A DNA stretch of 64,000 nt from Ligula intestinalis (GCA_036362985.1 JAYGXS010000004.1:65906721-65970720), one strand, 5' to 3'. Counted from the first letter of the stretch, positions 12,071 to 22,997 are shown. The notes: generated by a model not told the origin, from the letters alone. Numbers and translations are program-made.

Positions 12071-12100
12071 CTGATGATGAATCCGCGACGGATCTCGAAA
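12071..12100 (+). ncRNA. Hammerhead-like core, helix II well formed
   Basis: CTGATGA (12071-12077) is followed by a helix ATCC/GGAT around GCGAC and then GAAA (12097-12100). Downstream comes AGTCAGGCGAATAAAA and a CCAGAGATCGAGTC block. The same downstream layout (GTC, AATAAAA, TTCCAGTGATCGC) follows the cores at 23105, 42208 and 60211. The helix plus both core boxes make this one of the best-preserved copies in the window. No GIY-YIG fragment is attached upstream. Confidence 0.6.
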
Positions 12101-12633
12101 AGTCAGGCGAATAAAAGGATCGTCCCAGAGATCGAGTCGTCTTCTTCCCGTTGTTATATTATCATCATGTTCCGCGAATAAGAAACAAAAGAAGGCCGCA
12201 GATGGGTGGAAAAAAACTAACCTGATCTGTGAACAACAATGTCTGGTGTGAATCGCGTTATTTAGTATTTCCTCGGTACATTCAGGTTGAAGAACACACC
12301 CGGTAGAATGCCTTGTGACCGGTGGGAACAAATTGACGTTTGATGTTCAATTAACAGCAAAGTTAGATGTGGGCAGTGGTAGTCTGCATTCAGGTCGCGG
12401 AAAACACATGTGAAAATGCCTTATTATTAATGAACCAGTGGAGAGGGGAAATGTGGTCTTAATTAGAATAAAAGGATAAACCAGTCGTGGGTGGCTAGCT
12501 GCTACTTAGCGATATTGTTTTTCAACAGAAAATTGGCAGAAATACAAGCTGGAAGCTAGTCTTCATCAAACCGGAGCTAGTCAGCCTGTTGTGTGTTCGT
12601 TAGGGCTTTGATCTGGAACACAATACGAATACA

Positions 12634-12893
12634 AGTTCAGCTTTTTAATCTCCGGAGAAATTGATTTCTGATCGCGGTATATATCAGTATACTGAAGGTC
12701 AATATACTGATATACACTGCGATCAGAAATCAATTTCTCCGGAGATTAAAAAGCTGAACTTTCAAAACCGGTATATCAACCAGAAAGCAGATAGGGAAAG
12801 CTGGAGTCAAGCTGTGTCAAGCAGCGGCAGAATACCGGCGAACCACGTGTCTGGGCCTTTTAGCAAGTACCTAGGCTGTTAGTATGGTAAGTC
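12634..12893 (-). repeat. Repeat K copy ending in a 60-bp-arm palindrome
   Basis: On the minus strand this matches the 337-bp unit at 19155-19849. At its end it turns back on itself: 12634-12693 and 12701-12760 are inverted repeats with about 57 of 60 positions paired and a loop of about 7 bases. The arms contain AATCTCCGGAGAAAT and GATCGCGGTATATATCAG. The other end (TACCTAGGCTGTTAGTATGG) matches the palindrome at 19778-19849. Confidence 0.8.
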
Positions 12894-12899
12894 ACAACG

Positions 12900-13925
12900 T
12901 CAACAAATCCAAGTGTCTATATCTCTTCAGACATTGGTCAGGTAAAACGTGTTTCGTCCGCAGTTTATTTCGGCATGAGGTAACTCCTAAACTAAATCGA
13001 GTGTTAAAACCTTCAAAATGTAGTAAAATCTGAATTCGATATAATTTCCAGAAGACGACGCCCGCATTCTTTCAGAAGAGACGTCCTGTTAGTGTTTTTT
13101 GACCATGTGATAAGCACTCACCACTACCATGCTGATTTGCAAGTTAAGAAAACTCTTTCTAGTTCTTAGTGCGTAAGCAGGTCTGCCACGATCGGAACGC
13201 ATCTTCATATAAAGACTGGCTCACCCTGCCACAGACTTTCGGTAAATTTTTGATCGCTTGGAATTCCCCGACTAACTTGCTTGCGACTCTCATGATGGCA
13301 AAAGATCTCATCCAAGTTGTAAGTTACCTCTGCCTGATTTTAAATCTCACATGTGAGGATAGAGCCGTTTTGTTATGACTGGGGCACTAACATTAAAAGT
13401 ATATCACAGTAGCCCAACTGTTGGAGTCCACGAGGTGTTACCACACATGAAGAAAACGGTAAATAATCGATAAATGTGTTAATGCTAGGAGTACTAAACA
13501 TCAACCGGAGTATAGTGAATGTTGCAATCCACATTGCAGTCAGTGGTATAATGCCTTCCAAATATTTTCAAGGACCGACCAAAGTGTTGCGAAAATCCGT
13601 TAAGGCGTCCGATGTCAAGAAGATAAGCGTAAACTGACAAGGAAACTAGGGATAAGCGAAAAAACTGTGTCCTGCTTACAGCCTCATTCCTTTACCCCAA
13701 TTCAAGGTGCCTTCAAAAGGCTTTTGGCTAATATTTTATATTGCTTGATTCTTATGATCGGCCGTATCCGCACACCGCAGTCGCCCTGAAGAGGTAACGC
13801 CAGGGTGCCGCGAGTCAGCATCCAGTTAACACTCTCAAGTCCACCTCGGTTGAAAGTAGATCACAGGAGAGGTCGAGAGTTTGAACCCGACTTCCCAATG
13901 TAGGTGACCTTATCGCCACATACGC
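12900..13925. other. No gene recognised
   Basis: Short ORFs only. Around 13860-13905 a GAGAGTTTGAACCCGACTTCCC segment resembles a degenerate B box with flanks, perhaps a worn SINE. I could not identify a matching A box with confidence. Confidence 0.35.
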
Positions 13926-13929
13926 AGAG

Positions 13930-14160
13930 GTTAAGTAAGTTAAACCTTAGCAACTGCGATCTTCAGACCATGGTTACTTAATAGAGAAGAAGTTGGTAGA
14001 GGCCAGAGTAGTAGGAACAGTAGCTTGTGCACACAGAGGAACGAAGAATAGATGGAAGAAATTTGAATTGGGAGCTCACGACCAGCCAGGAGGGTCAGCA
14101 AGGTCCAAATGTCGGTTTGGCAGCAGTCAGGCCAGTGGGCAGCGAGAGCAATTCACGCCT
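13930..14160 (+). repeat. LTR-like unit D, partial copy
   Basis: It begins with GTTAA...AAACCTTAGCAACTGC and continues GCGATCTTC...GGTTACTTA, then GGCCAGAGTAGTAGGAACAG. The same opening and order are found at 49195, 52685 and 59640, and reversed at about 50535 and 54005. The unit ends elsewhere in a TATA box and hammerhead-like motif, so it is probably the flanking repeat of a retroelement. The sequence after about 14160 diverges; an ORF reading through it (to 14442) looks fortuitous. Confidence 0.55.
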
Positions 14161-14590
14161 GCAGGCCTGCTATTCGCCGCCGTGCTAAGGACCAACCATG
14201 CGGCATCTGTGAGAGTACACTTGCGGAGAATCGATCCCACTGCGTCCCACCGGAACCTGATGTCAAGACAAAAGTCGAGAAGACCGGAGATGGGGAGGGC
14301 GCAGGCTCCCGCCTGGGAGAGCCATAAAGGCCCTATTCGGAAGGAGCCATTGCAGTTTGATTCGCAGCCCGCAGTCAGCCACTCCACACACACAGGACTG
14401 CCTGCGGTATCTAAGTTATCCCGCCAGTTGACATTCCTCTAAGCCATGACTTTTAGTGCGCCGTGATTGCTTCAAGCGCATCAGATTGTTTTTAATGAGG
14501 AAAGAAATTCGCTGAGAGTCGACCTCACTCTTTCTCTCTCTCCCATAACCAGCAGCAGGCCACTGCCGCTACCACCACCATCAACACTGC
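14160..14590. other. No feature recognised
   Basis: Open frames on both strands here carry no recognisable motif and overlap each other, which argues against coding. A short CT-rich run is at about 14530-14545. Confidence 0.35.
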
Positions 14591-14594
14591 CAAC

Positions 14595-14985
14595 AAAAAT
14601 ACAATAAGGAAGTCAAGTTAAGCGAACGAACGTTTTCGATTTATTCATCCTCAGGCAATACAGTAATATAAGGGAGGGTAGAGTTAACGAAAGTTTTAGG
14701 CAAACCAATCAGTAGTAACAAGGGGGAGAGAGGGGGGAGAGGTGTAAAAGGATCAAGGGGGATCAAGGGGATCAGATTCTAGCCTTAATTGGGGACAGAG
14801 AAATGGGGGTGGGGAGAGAGGGGAAGGGGAAGGATTCAGACAATTAGTTAATGTCATCCAGTGGTCCTCGTCTCGGGTTTTGTTGGGTTGTGTGAGGCCG
14901 CAAGATGTCAACGTCTTGAGACGGTGTTGGTGGCCTTTGGATACTTGATGCCACCGTCTCATCATTGTTTCATCATTCTGAACAC
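14595..14985 (-). mobile_element. PLE lineage A 3' end, copy 2 (minus), with hammerhead-like core
   Basis: This is the reverse complement of the 3' part of the copy at 14986-15790: the blocks corresponding to 15475-15592 and 15693-15785 are both present. The core on the minus strand is CTGAGGA (14648-14654) and GAAA (14634-14637). A strongly purine-rich tract (14690-14835; pyrimidine-rich on the sense strand) separates it from the coding end. It contains only the last part of the endonuclease frame. Confidence 0.75.
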
Positions 14986-15592
14986 TGCAATCGTGCGTAC
15001 ATATCCAGCAGGAAAGGTTAAGATTTTTGTTCTCAAGCACTCCACTTCTTCGCCTTGAAGGCAAGGATAGACTGCCGTTCTAGACCACATCAATGTGTAT
15101 CTACAACTTTACATGCTCCTGTGGGGCAAGTTACATTGGTCGAACGATTAGACGTCTATCCAAGCGCATGCGAGAGCATCACCCTGCGTGGCTAAACAGA
15201 GGCGAAACTAAGTCGATATCAAGCGCAATTCTGGCTCACTTAGTAGACAGCGGTCATCGGGTAGACGTCAACCAAGCATTTAGGGTCGTCTACAAAGTTC
15301 CGGCTAAACACTCTAAGTTCCTGCGTCAGCGGATACTTGCGACGGCAGAGGCAGTCGCCATTCGCCTCACAAACCCAATTTTATGTGCGCAGAAAGCATT
15401 TGTAGCGGCCCTAAGGCTCCCGTGGCCAAAAGCCTTTTCAAAATCCGCCCTCACGCCTCTTACTACGCCGCGAAACAATGATAAGACAGCGACATCAAGC
15501 ATCCAAAGGCCACCAACACCGTCTCAAGACGTTGACACCTTGCGTCCTCACACAACCCAACAAAACCCGAGACGAGGACCACTGGATGACAT
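14986..15592 (+). pseudogene. GIY-YIG endonuclease end of PLE (lineage A, copy 3)
   Basis: This is the longest lineage A endonuclease frame. From the Met at 15093 it reads CIYNFTCSCGASYIGRTIRR, then LSKRMREHHPAWLNRGE, VDSGHRVDVNQAFRVVYKVP and TAEAVAIRLTNPILCAQKAF. GIY-YIG (here SYIGRT), the following Arg-rich helix and the SGHR block are the catalytic-domain landmarks. A decayed linker (GKDRLP-type) is upstream from about 15005. The frame runs open into the assembly gap. No reverse transcriptase is present, so it is a truncated element; the intact endonuclease frame suggests a fairly young copy. Confidence 0.85.
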
Positions 15593-15692
15593 NNNNNNNN
15601 NNNNNNNNNNNNNNNNNNNNNNNNNNNNNNNNNNNNNNNNNNNNNNNNNNNNNNNNNNNNNNNNNNNNNNNNNNNNNNNNNNNNNNNNNNNN
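15593..15692. other. Assembly gap (100 N)
   Basis: Exactly 100 unknown bases, a common placeholder length. It falls inside the inverted repeat formed by 14595-14985 and 15475-15785, which probably explains why assembly failed here. Confidence 0.98.
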
Positions 15693-15727
15693 CGTTAACT
15701 CTACCCTCCCTTATATTACTGTATTGC

Positions 15728-15748
15728 CTGATGATGAATTAATCGAAA
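15728..15748 (+). ncRNA. Hammerhead-like core, PLE lineage A
   Basis: CTGATGA (15728-15734), TGAATTAATC, GAAA (15745-15748), then ACGTTCG. Helix II would be very short. It lies downstream of the GIY-YIG frame at 15093-15592 on the same strand, as expected for the 3' flanking repeat of the element, and its mirror copy is at 14634-14654. Confidence 0.65.
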
Positions 15749-15789
15749 ACGTTCGTTCGCTTAACTCAACTTCCTTAATGCTTACATGG

Positions 15790-18100
15790 GTATCATCGCT
15801 GAACTTAAAAAATACAATAGGCTTGAACGACGTTAAAGAGTTCCGCTCCCCCCTCTCCCCCCTGTGACAGGTCACGTCCCCTCGCTCCCTAATCGGCGCA
15901 TGCCTCAGATTAATGGCGCAAGACCCTTACATATCCCCCTCCCCCCAAACAGAACACTTCGAGAGTCTTGTAAGCAGCTCGGGGCCGGGCTTGTACAGAC
16001 AGCTGTTCAGGACGCGTGCGTTAAACGCTCTGTTTCAGGTCCGACTTGACATTCGTTTTGCGAATGCAAGTGTTGTGCCTAACACGCGGTTTCCACCTGC
16101 TGTTACGGCGAGTAACCCTAACGACGCCACTCCACACTAATTTGAACGACCGGATACCGGGACGGGAATATGCACAGGGAGAATATTACACATCATGAGC
16201 CAGTATGGATTTCTAACAGGCTCAACCATGAAGATCTTTTTGTGGAAATTACAATTTCCGTTGACGTGATGTTTGAAGGAAAAACAAATCAGTTGTTAAG
16301 TGAACGCACTACTATGCAGCTGAGTGGAGTGGTCATGTGATTATTCGTGTAGTCCGCTCAAACCAAGTGCATGAATGTTATGCACAGCTTATATAGTCTA
16401 CTCCATGTTTATTGCAGCATCTTGCAAGCGCTATAAGTTAAGTGAATGGGGACATGAAAGGCTAAGTGCATTTTCTTCGATTCAAATACTATGCATCTAC
16501 AATGGAAATCTAGAGTCTATTTAAAACACAGAGTGCCCTTAGGAATATGAAGGAACTAATAAACATTTTAAGACGGAAGTATTGCCTCAACTTTAAGTAC
16601 CAAAGCTAAAAAGCACGTAATTTTTTGTAAAATGGGCATGAAAAAGCACTCTCCGCACATTTCTATCAGAAAACATAAATTAGCTTTATACAGGCATTAA
16701 AACCTAGCAAAGAATAAGTATGCAAACCCAAAAAAAGTATTTTCGGGTGTAGTTTATAAAGGTTGACGGAACCAGATTCAGTCAAAGAGCCGCATGCCAC
16801 CGCGCAGGACTCGAATTGCCAACATGCCTATCACCTTATCGATTTTGAAACCCCGCGTAACTAAGCCACACAAGGCTAAAGGGCGTGAAAGAATGCCAGT
16901 CAATGTTCTACGAGTTTGGGCGTGCCTAGTGGAGGGCTTTTGATCCTGATCAGTGAGGGCGCAGGGATACCCTTCGTTTTCGTATAAGAATGAAGCAAAT
17001 ATGAATAGCATAAACGGAAAAGCAAAGGCAGCCCGAGTAAGGGCTAAGACATTTTTGTTCTTGCTCTAGTCCCACAGGAAGCAGCACTTATTTCTGTGAC
17101 GCGCTGTTGCTAGGCTGGAAACTGCCGTTGGGTCAGCCGCATCAGGGCAGGTGGATAAGCTGTGTCCAGCGACAGATGTGGATCAGAGTTTGAGCTGGTG
17201 ATGAAAATCCGAAACGACAGACAGACAGCTTCCTTACAGTTTCGCTGGTGAGATATTTGCGCAACTGATGAACCATCAACAGTCCAATTTAAGGCATATC
17301 CTTCGCCTGATGAACACCGCGATTAGAAGCTACTTAAGCTTTAATTTTGGTCAGCAACTAGGGCAGCAGGCATGTGAGCCAGTCAGAACGGAGAAGCATT
17401 AGCCTAATCTAGTTGCGAAATCCAAGGCACCCTGAAGCCGAAGATCTTGTAAAGAGCAAGCGAAAGAAAGGGAAGAATAGGGATGAATGTCTAACGAGGA
17501 AGGCGGGTAGGAAGACGTCCTTAACTACTGCGTGCACTGGTTGAAAAATCCAACATAGTTACGTAGATTTAAATACCACACGAAGTCCGCACAGTCACAG
17601 AAACCTCTTGTTTTGCAGTAGTCTTGATATTTCACGAGATAACACACTGTTGTAGTGGACTTGAAGGTGACAATTTTTGTGAGATGCCGCGATTTTTTTG
17701 GAGCAGGAAGCTAGTCGAAGATTTTAGCAGTAGCCTGACAAAAGAGGCTGCAGGATTACAAGTGGCTGATCATACAGATTTTAAGTCACTATTATTAGGT
17801 CTTGCTAGTGAGCATTTTTTGGACAACTGAGTGCAATCAACGCCTTAGACCCGAGTTACAGTCTGCATATTTGTGGTCTAATCTGCACGTACGTGTTTCC
17901 GGCAAGTGATCTATAGGATCAGGAAACAGGTAAATTTAACTTTTGATCTGATGATGTGATTGTACATTATCGGGAATGGAGATTGAGCAAAAGGAAATCT
18001 CTGCCTGAACAGTTGTTTGCAGAAACACTTGTCGGCGTACCATTAGCCGTGGATGAGTTTTAATAAATATTAAAACGCCTACTATATGCATTTCAGTAGG
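15790..18100. other. No gene recognised; possible worn tRNA-like repeat
   Basis: No conserved coding exon seen. On the minus strand at about 16785-16890 a sequence with GTGTGGCTTAGTTACGCGG and GGCAATTCGAGTCCTGC resembles degraded A and B boxes, so it may be an old SINE. The rest is AT-rich and featureless. An ORF at 17624-17830 has no family resemblance. Confidence 0.4.
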
Positions 18101-18107
18101 CGCAATA

Positions 18108-18731
18108 CAGTAGTAGCCGGTTCTTGAGCACACGGCTAATAGGCCCAGCCGCGTATTAAGCCCACATCAGCTTGGGACGGAATTTTACACAGCAAAATCC
18201 GCCGGCTAATAAGCCCAGTTTGCCAACAGGATAGAGTAAGATTCTCATTTCTCTGCGTGCGCCACTGGTTACACAATTTTGGCCAGTCTTACACAAAACA
18301 AGATGCCGGATGTGATTTGTTTTGATCTTTCAAGTTAACTTTTGCGACACGCTGTTCGGACGACAGCAGACATGAGGGATCAGGGGGACAGGCATCAGAT
18401 TTCGAAAAAATTCGATGATTGCTTGTGCCTGGAGAAGGAAATCAAAGAGCACTTGCGAGTGAAGTTTCCTCCAAAACAACTGACACTAGACCGCTTTTTT
18501 TTAAACGTGTCGCCAATAATTTTTTGTTTTTTTTAGTACGCAAAATACCGAAAAACAGCATTCTTTTTTGTACATAATTAAGCTCTACACATAATACAGT
18601 ACGTATGTAATGTATAGTGCCTATCCTGCGCTTGCTAATCAAGAACTAGGACTCGCCGGTTAGTGCGCCCGCCGCTTAGTAAACCCAATTCGCTCTGGGC
18701 CCGAGGTGGGCTTAATAACTGGCAACTACTG
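18108..18731 (+). mobile_element. Pogo/Tigger-like element, internally deleted (family G, copy 2)
   Basis: This 624-bp element starts CAGTAGTAGCCGG and ends CTGGCAACTACTG, with TA on both sides (18106-18107 and 18732-18733). It matches the MITE at 7901-8285 but has about 230 extra bases in the middle (about 18270-18510). The extra part carries the end of a transposase frame. It is therefore intermediate between a full-length element and the MITE. Confidence 0.8.
18342..18536 (+). pseudogene. C-terminal tail of a pogo/Tigger-type transposase
   Basis: The last part of the frame reads EKEIKEHLRVKFPPKQLTLD followed by RFF and then an unrelated extension to the stop. A KQ(x)TLD(x)FF-like ending is common at the C-terminus of pogo/Tigger and related CENP-B-type transposases. 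Its place inside a CAGT-ended, TA-flanked element supports the reading. No DNA-binding or DDE region remains. The assignment rests on a short motif plus context. Confidence 0.5.
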
Positions 18732-19154
18732 TAGTAAGGCAACCTAGGATAATCGACAAACGAAATCGGCGGAATCTGGAAAAAAATATTTGAACTTTAC
18801 GAGAAGTCCAGTATCCTTCTATGTATTTATAAAAATTAACTGCCTGACGGGCTGACGTGTGCCATGCAATCTTGTGTCCAGCGTTCTACCAGCGAACGAC
18901 GGATCGGTTGTCCTGTCTATCGTCATCTGGAATTGGCAGTATCGTGGTGCGGATGTTCACCAATCAAGTTACCGGAAGTGTTCGTCCCGTGGGCCCTTGG
19001 AGTTCAGTCCGTAGTCAGGTCAAGTCATGTTTATTAAGGAAAATGTAGGCAAATGCGAATAGAAGCAATTATGCGTACCCCAGGGTCTTGTTGTTGAGAA
19101 GAGGAAGAAGACGCGACCTTTGAAACGGCAATTTTATTCTTTTGGGCTTTCGGA

Positions 19155-19849
19155 GCGCGGTATTCTGCCACTGCTTGACACAGCTGCGAGGGATCCGGCT
19201 TATCAGGGGGTCACACCAGCTTTTTATGTCTGCGTTCTCTTTGATATACCAGTTTTGAAAGTTCAGCTTTTTAATCTCCGGAGAAATAAATTTCTGATCG
19301 CGGTATATATCAGCATATTGAAGGTCTTTAGGCTTAGACCGAAATTGTAAGTATATATTTGTGTTGAAACCCGTCAACTCTTGTGAAATATACACATGCT
19401 GCCATCAGACAGTCCTCAGTAGTATAAATTGACGTTGTAAATTACCATAATAACAGGCTAGGTACTTGCTAAAAGGCCCAGACACGTGTTTCGCCGGTAT
19501 TCTGCCTTTGCTTGACACAGCTGCGAGGGGTCCGGCTCATCAGTGGGTCACCCCAGCTTTCTCTGTCTGCTTTTTGGTTGATATACCGGTTTTAAAAGTT
19601 CCGCTTTTTAATCTCCGGAGAAATAAATTTCTGATCGCGGTATATATCAGTATATTGAAGGTCTATAGGCTTAGACCGAAATTGTAAGTGTATATTTGTG
19701 TTGAAACGCGTCAACCCCTGTGAAATATACACATGCTGCCATCAGACAGTCCTCAGTAGTATAAATTGACGCTGTAACTTACCATACTAACAGCCAAGGT
19801 ACTTGCTAAATGGCCTTTTATCAAGTACCTAGGCTGTTAGTATGGTAAG
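19155..19849 (+). repeat. Repeat K: two tandem 337-bp units
   Basis: Two direct copies with an offset of exactly 337 bases at three checked points (GGTATTCTGCC at 19159 and 19496; AGTTC at 19260 and 19597; CATGCTGCCATCAG at 19395 and 19732). Each contains CTTGACACAGCTGCGAGG, ATATACC(A/G)GTTTT, TCTCCGGAGAAATAAATTTC and GATCGCGGTATATATCAG. A third copy, reversed, lies at 12634-12893. I see no reading frame conserved among copies. Confidence 0.85.
19778..19849. repeat. 72-bp palindrome at the end of repeat K
   Basis: The arms (19778-19813 and 19814-19849) pair at all but about four of 36 positions with no loop. The outer arm is CTTACCATACTAACAGCC. It forms where the next tandem unit would begin but turns back instead, like the turn-back in the copy at 12634-12760. 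Confidence 0.85.
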
Positions 19850-19859
19850 TTACAACGGA

Positions 19860-20510
19860 CATACGTCCTCTTTAAAAAGTCACTTATTTCTGCTTATTCT
19901 GAAAAAAATCTGCACTCATACTGGCCATGAGAACTTTTAAAATTCGTGCTGTATATTGTCCCTTCAAAAAATTAATGTAGTCTTCAATGTTGGCAAGAGG
20001 ACATTTCCTGATATGCAGTGGATATAACTTGCCATGTCAAATTTTTGAGAGAAAAAGAAAGCTCGAGAATAGGATTTCTTGATGCAAGGGAGAGAAAAAT
20101 TGTCAAAATCATAAGCAAAATAAAACTGAAATTTTGCAGAGTAAGATGACCTTATTATCCAAAAACTGAACGTAAAGACGCCACATGTTGCTGTGTTGCT
20201 TGAATCTAGAAATAAATTTGCAAAATAATAAATATGCTTGCTCCGGGTAAAATTAGCATATATGACTGGACTGCCCTTTGCTGGTACACATCGACATTCT
20301 GTGAAACTCCATTTGCCATATGCTTTTAACCGTTATCTGACTCATGCAACGACGGGATGAAGCTGAAAATCCGTCGTGAAATTTATTAGATTCAATAAAT
20401 CCTTCTCTCTATGCTTGTTTTAAATTCGTACCGGGGAACAAGTGCTTCCAGTTTCGCAGGAAAGACAGCTTGCTACCGTACGTAAATAACCTTTAAAAGC
20501 TGGTTCTATG
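19860..20510. other. No feature recognised
   Basis: AT-rich sequence with no recognised ORF or repeat. Confidence 0.4.
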
Positions 20511-20512
20511 TT

Positions 20513-20880
20513 GGTCCTTCTGGCTGCGTCATTGAGGTAATGTTTCATAGATGAAAGCATATCGCAGGATGTCGGCAAATGGTTGCCGAAGTTCAGCGTA
20601 CACGCTACACCCAGGGGCAGGGGGTGAGGTAATGAATGCCCTTTACACGGCATCCTTCCGCCTCATTAAGATGGACTTTGGAGTCTGTCATAGGTTAGCA
20701 CCGGCCCTTCGATTAGAATCTATCTCCTTGCAAGAAGCATGCCAACTTGCACTACCAGCGCCTGGGGCCTATATTCGCGTGCTTATAGACAGTCTTGCTG
20801 GAGACAACGCTACCATAATAAAAATGTGCAACGAATTGACTGACCAGTTTAGTTTATTCACCATCGTTAGTCAGGTCTGA
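20513..20880 (+). repeat. Direct repeat M, copy 1
   Basis: About 365 bases that recur at 21829-22193. Shared blocks include CATATCGCAGGATG, AATGAATGCCCTTTACA, GCATCCTTCCGCCTC and CAACGAATTGAC. A 109-codon ORF crosses copy 1, but copy 2 has stops in the same frame, so I do not treat it as a gene. Confidence 0.75.
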
Positions 20881-20884
20881 CTTA

Positions 20885-21821
20885 CAGTACGAGTCAGAAT
20901 TAGTGTAAGATACCGAGATTTGCGAAAAAATGAAACTTACTCGCTAATCGGCATTGAGTAAGGTTATAATACTGGTTACCATGTAGACTATTCTCAAGTC
21001 CTTTTAGTCTTGATAGGATGCCAGCTTTTTAACTAGCTTCTTTCTGACCGCTAATAAAACGCATGTACTGCATGCATTTTTATCCTTGATTTTGAATTCA
21101 AATATATTTTACAAAAAAGATGCACGAAAAAGTCTCCCCTGTACTCGTTTGGTAGCAAATTATGCCTTCTTTAAATTCCATACCTAAAGGAACGGTATCT
21201 TTCGGTGCTAAGAGAGTTTCTAAATTGCCGAATAATTTTGAAGCCTACCGACTGCTACACCTGAATTCAAGGTTCCCAAACTGCGCGCTGTGTAAATCCT
21301 GTTTAAGGAAAAGAACTTTTTTGTCTATGACTTGAGGAAGAAGTCACATATTTCTCAAGAAATGTTGCAATAGATGTGGATCTTGCTGTATATATTATAG
21401 GCAACATTAATAAATTTAGAGATACGAAGTAATATGAATGAACATAATTAGAAATTATTCTAAAACCAGAGAATACCCTTTCTTTAAGTATTACGTTTAA
21501 ATTAGATGTTGTTTCTTACCAACCCAATACAAGAAATAATTTTTTCGTGCATGTTTTCCATAAAACATATCTGAATGTATAAAAGCTGTCAGAATCAATG
21601 AAAATAATGCAGACTATTTAATTAGCCATTTTTACAGTACATACGTTTTGATAGCGGTCAAAAATAGGCTCATTAAAAAGCCGGCATCCTATCGTGCCTG
21701 AACTGGCATTGAGAATAGACTACATGGTAGTCAGTATTACAACCTTACTGAATGCCGATTAACGAGTGAGCATCAATCTTTTGCGAATGTCGGTATGTTA
21801 CACGAATTCGGAGACATACTG
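20885..21821. mobile_element. Foldback element E1
   Basis: This 937-bp element has long inverted arms (about 20885-21310 against 21560-21821, with further internal pairing). It begins CAGTACGAG with TA before it (20883-20884) and ends CATACTG; the right TA has mutated to CA. The inner arm motifs CTCGCTAATCGGCATTGAG and AGGATGCC(A/G)GCTTTTTAA recur in every E copy. It has no coding capacity. TA targets and CAG ends suggest mobilisation by a Tc1/mariner-group transposase. Confidence 0.8.
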
Positions 21822-21828
21822 CATGTTT

Positions 21829-22193
21829 CTCCTTCTGGCTACCCCATTTAGGTAATATCTCCTAGTTAAAAGCATATCGCAGGATGGCGGCAAATGGTTG
21901 ACGAAGTTCAGCATATAGGCTATACGCAGGGGTATAGTAATGAATGCCCTTTACATTGCATCCTTCCGCCTCGCTACGATGGACTTCGGAGTTGGTTTTT
22001 CGTCAGAAACGGCACTTCGATTAGAATCTATCGCCTTGCAAGCAAGCCCGCCAACTTCCACTACCAGCGCTTGGATCCTATATTCGCGTGTGCATTGACA
22101 GTCTTGCTGGAAAGAACGTTCACGTAATACAGAAAGGTGCAACGAATTGACCGACCAGTTTAGCTTATTCGCCATCGTCCGTCACGTTTGAGG
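21829..22193 (+). repeat. Direct repeat M, copy 2
   Basis: It starts immediately after foldback E1 and repeats the sequence of 20513-20880 in the same orientation (for example TTCGATTAGAATCTAT and ACAGTCTTGCTGGA). Together the two copies bracket E1 exactly. Confidence 0.75.
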
Positions 22194-22194
22194 G

Positions 22195-22560
22195 ACCCAC
22201 TAGTCAAAATGGCTTTGCATCTTCCGAAATAAGACGGTGAAAGTTGACCAAACTGCAAGACCAGTACAAGCGCACAGTAGATGGTATAGCTGATGAACTA
22301 TGCAGATGAAAATTTGAGTGGGGGATTTAACTCACATTTGAGGTTGCTTATTTTGTTCATTGTGTTAATTTGAGGCGCAAAATGCTGTTTACTAGAACTA
22401 AGTTCCGTTCAGATCAATGTATTTGGGGCAAATAAGGGCGGAATGGGACCAAATCCAACGTTCTTTCTATACTATTAAACGCTGCGAAAAACTTATTGTT
22501 TTTGCGTATTGTATTATAAGAGAACGTTAATAAAAACCAGGAAATGTCAGTAGTGGAGAA
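22195..22560. other. No feature recognised
   Basis: About 365 bases before the lineage B retroelement end; no ORF or repeat recognised. Confidence 0.4.
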
Positions 22561-22561
22561 T

Positions 22562-22997
22562 AAACGAATGGACGCGAATTGCCGAGCCTGCCGCGGCGGT
22601 GAGGAAGAAGGACGCAAACTCCCAGGTTGCAACTCATTTGATGGGACCCGACCATATTTTCAAGTTTGACGAGGCCGGAATCCTCGCAAGGGGTGACAAC
22701 CTCGTGATCTGCGAGCTGCTTGAGTCATGGTTCTCAGGCCTCCAGTCCATCGACAAGCGCAACGATTTGGCATTCCCATACGGTGTACTGAGAAGTTTTG
22801 TGAGCAAGAGAATCAGTCACTTGGGAAAGGGCGGGCGCAGCAACAACTCTGACGACAGCGTGCATAATTGTCGCGCAATTACCAAGCCCGCATTTGACAC
22901 GGAAAAGAAAATCGCGGCAATTAATGAGTCGAACGCGAAGTGTCAAGCCATCATCGCACCAAATACGACCCCAAGTGGTGGATACAGAACTGGATAA
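22562..22997 (+). pseudogene. GIY-YIG endonuclease end of PLE (lineage B, copy 1)
   Basis: It reads TRIAEPAAAVRKKDANSQVA, then GPDHIFKFDEAGILARGDN, ELLESWFSGLQSIDKRND and LRSFVSKRI. The R..E..AAV, S.VA.H, HIFKF and ARGDN...ELLESWF blocks are the second half of a PLE GIY-YIG domain; the GIY and YIG strands themselves are missing at the 5' end. The frame stays open to a stop at 22995-22997. Downstream on the same strand come a TATA box (23030-23037) and a hammerhead-like core (23105-23130). The lineage matches 58850-59345 and 59346-59627. Confidence 0.8.

Noticed and set aside
13993..14442. 149-codon plus-strand ORF
   Set aside because: It starts inside repeat unit D, has basic low-information composition, and overlaps open frames on the other strand; no conserved motif.
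20551..20880. 109-codon ORF in repeat M copy 1
   Set aside because: The second copy has stops in the same frame; no family resemblance.
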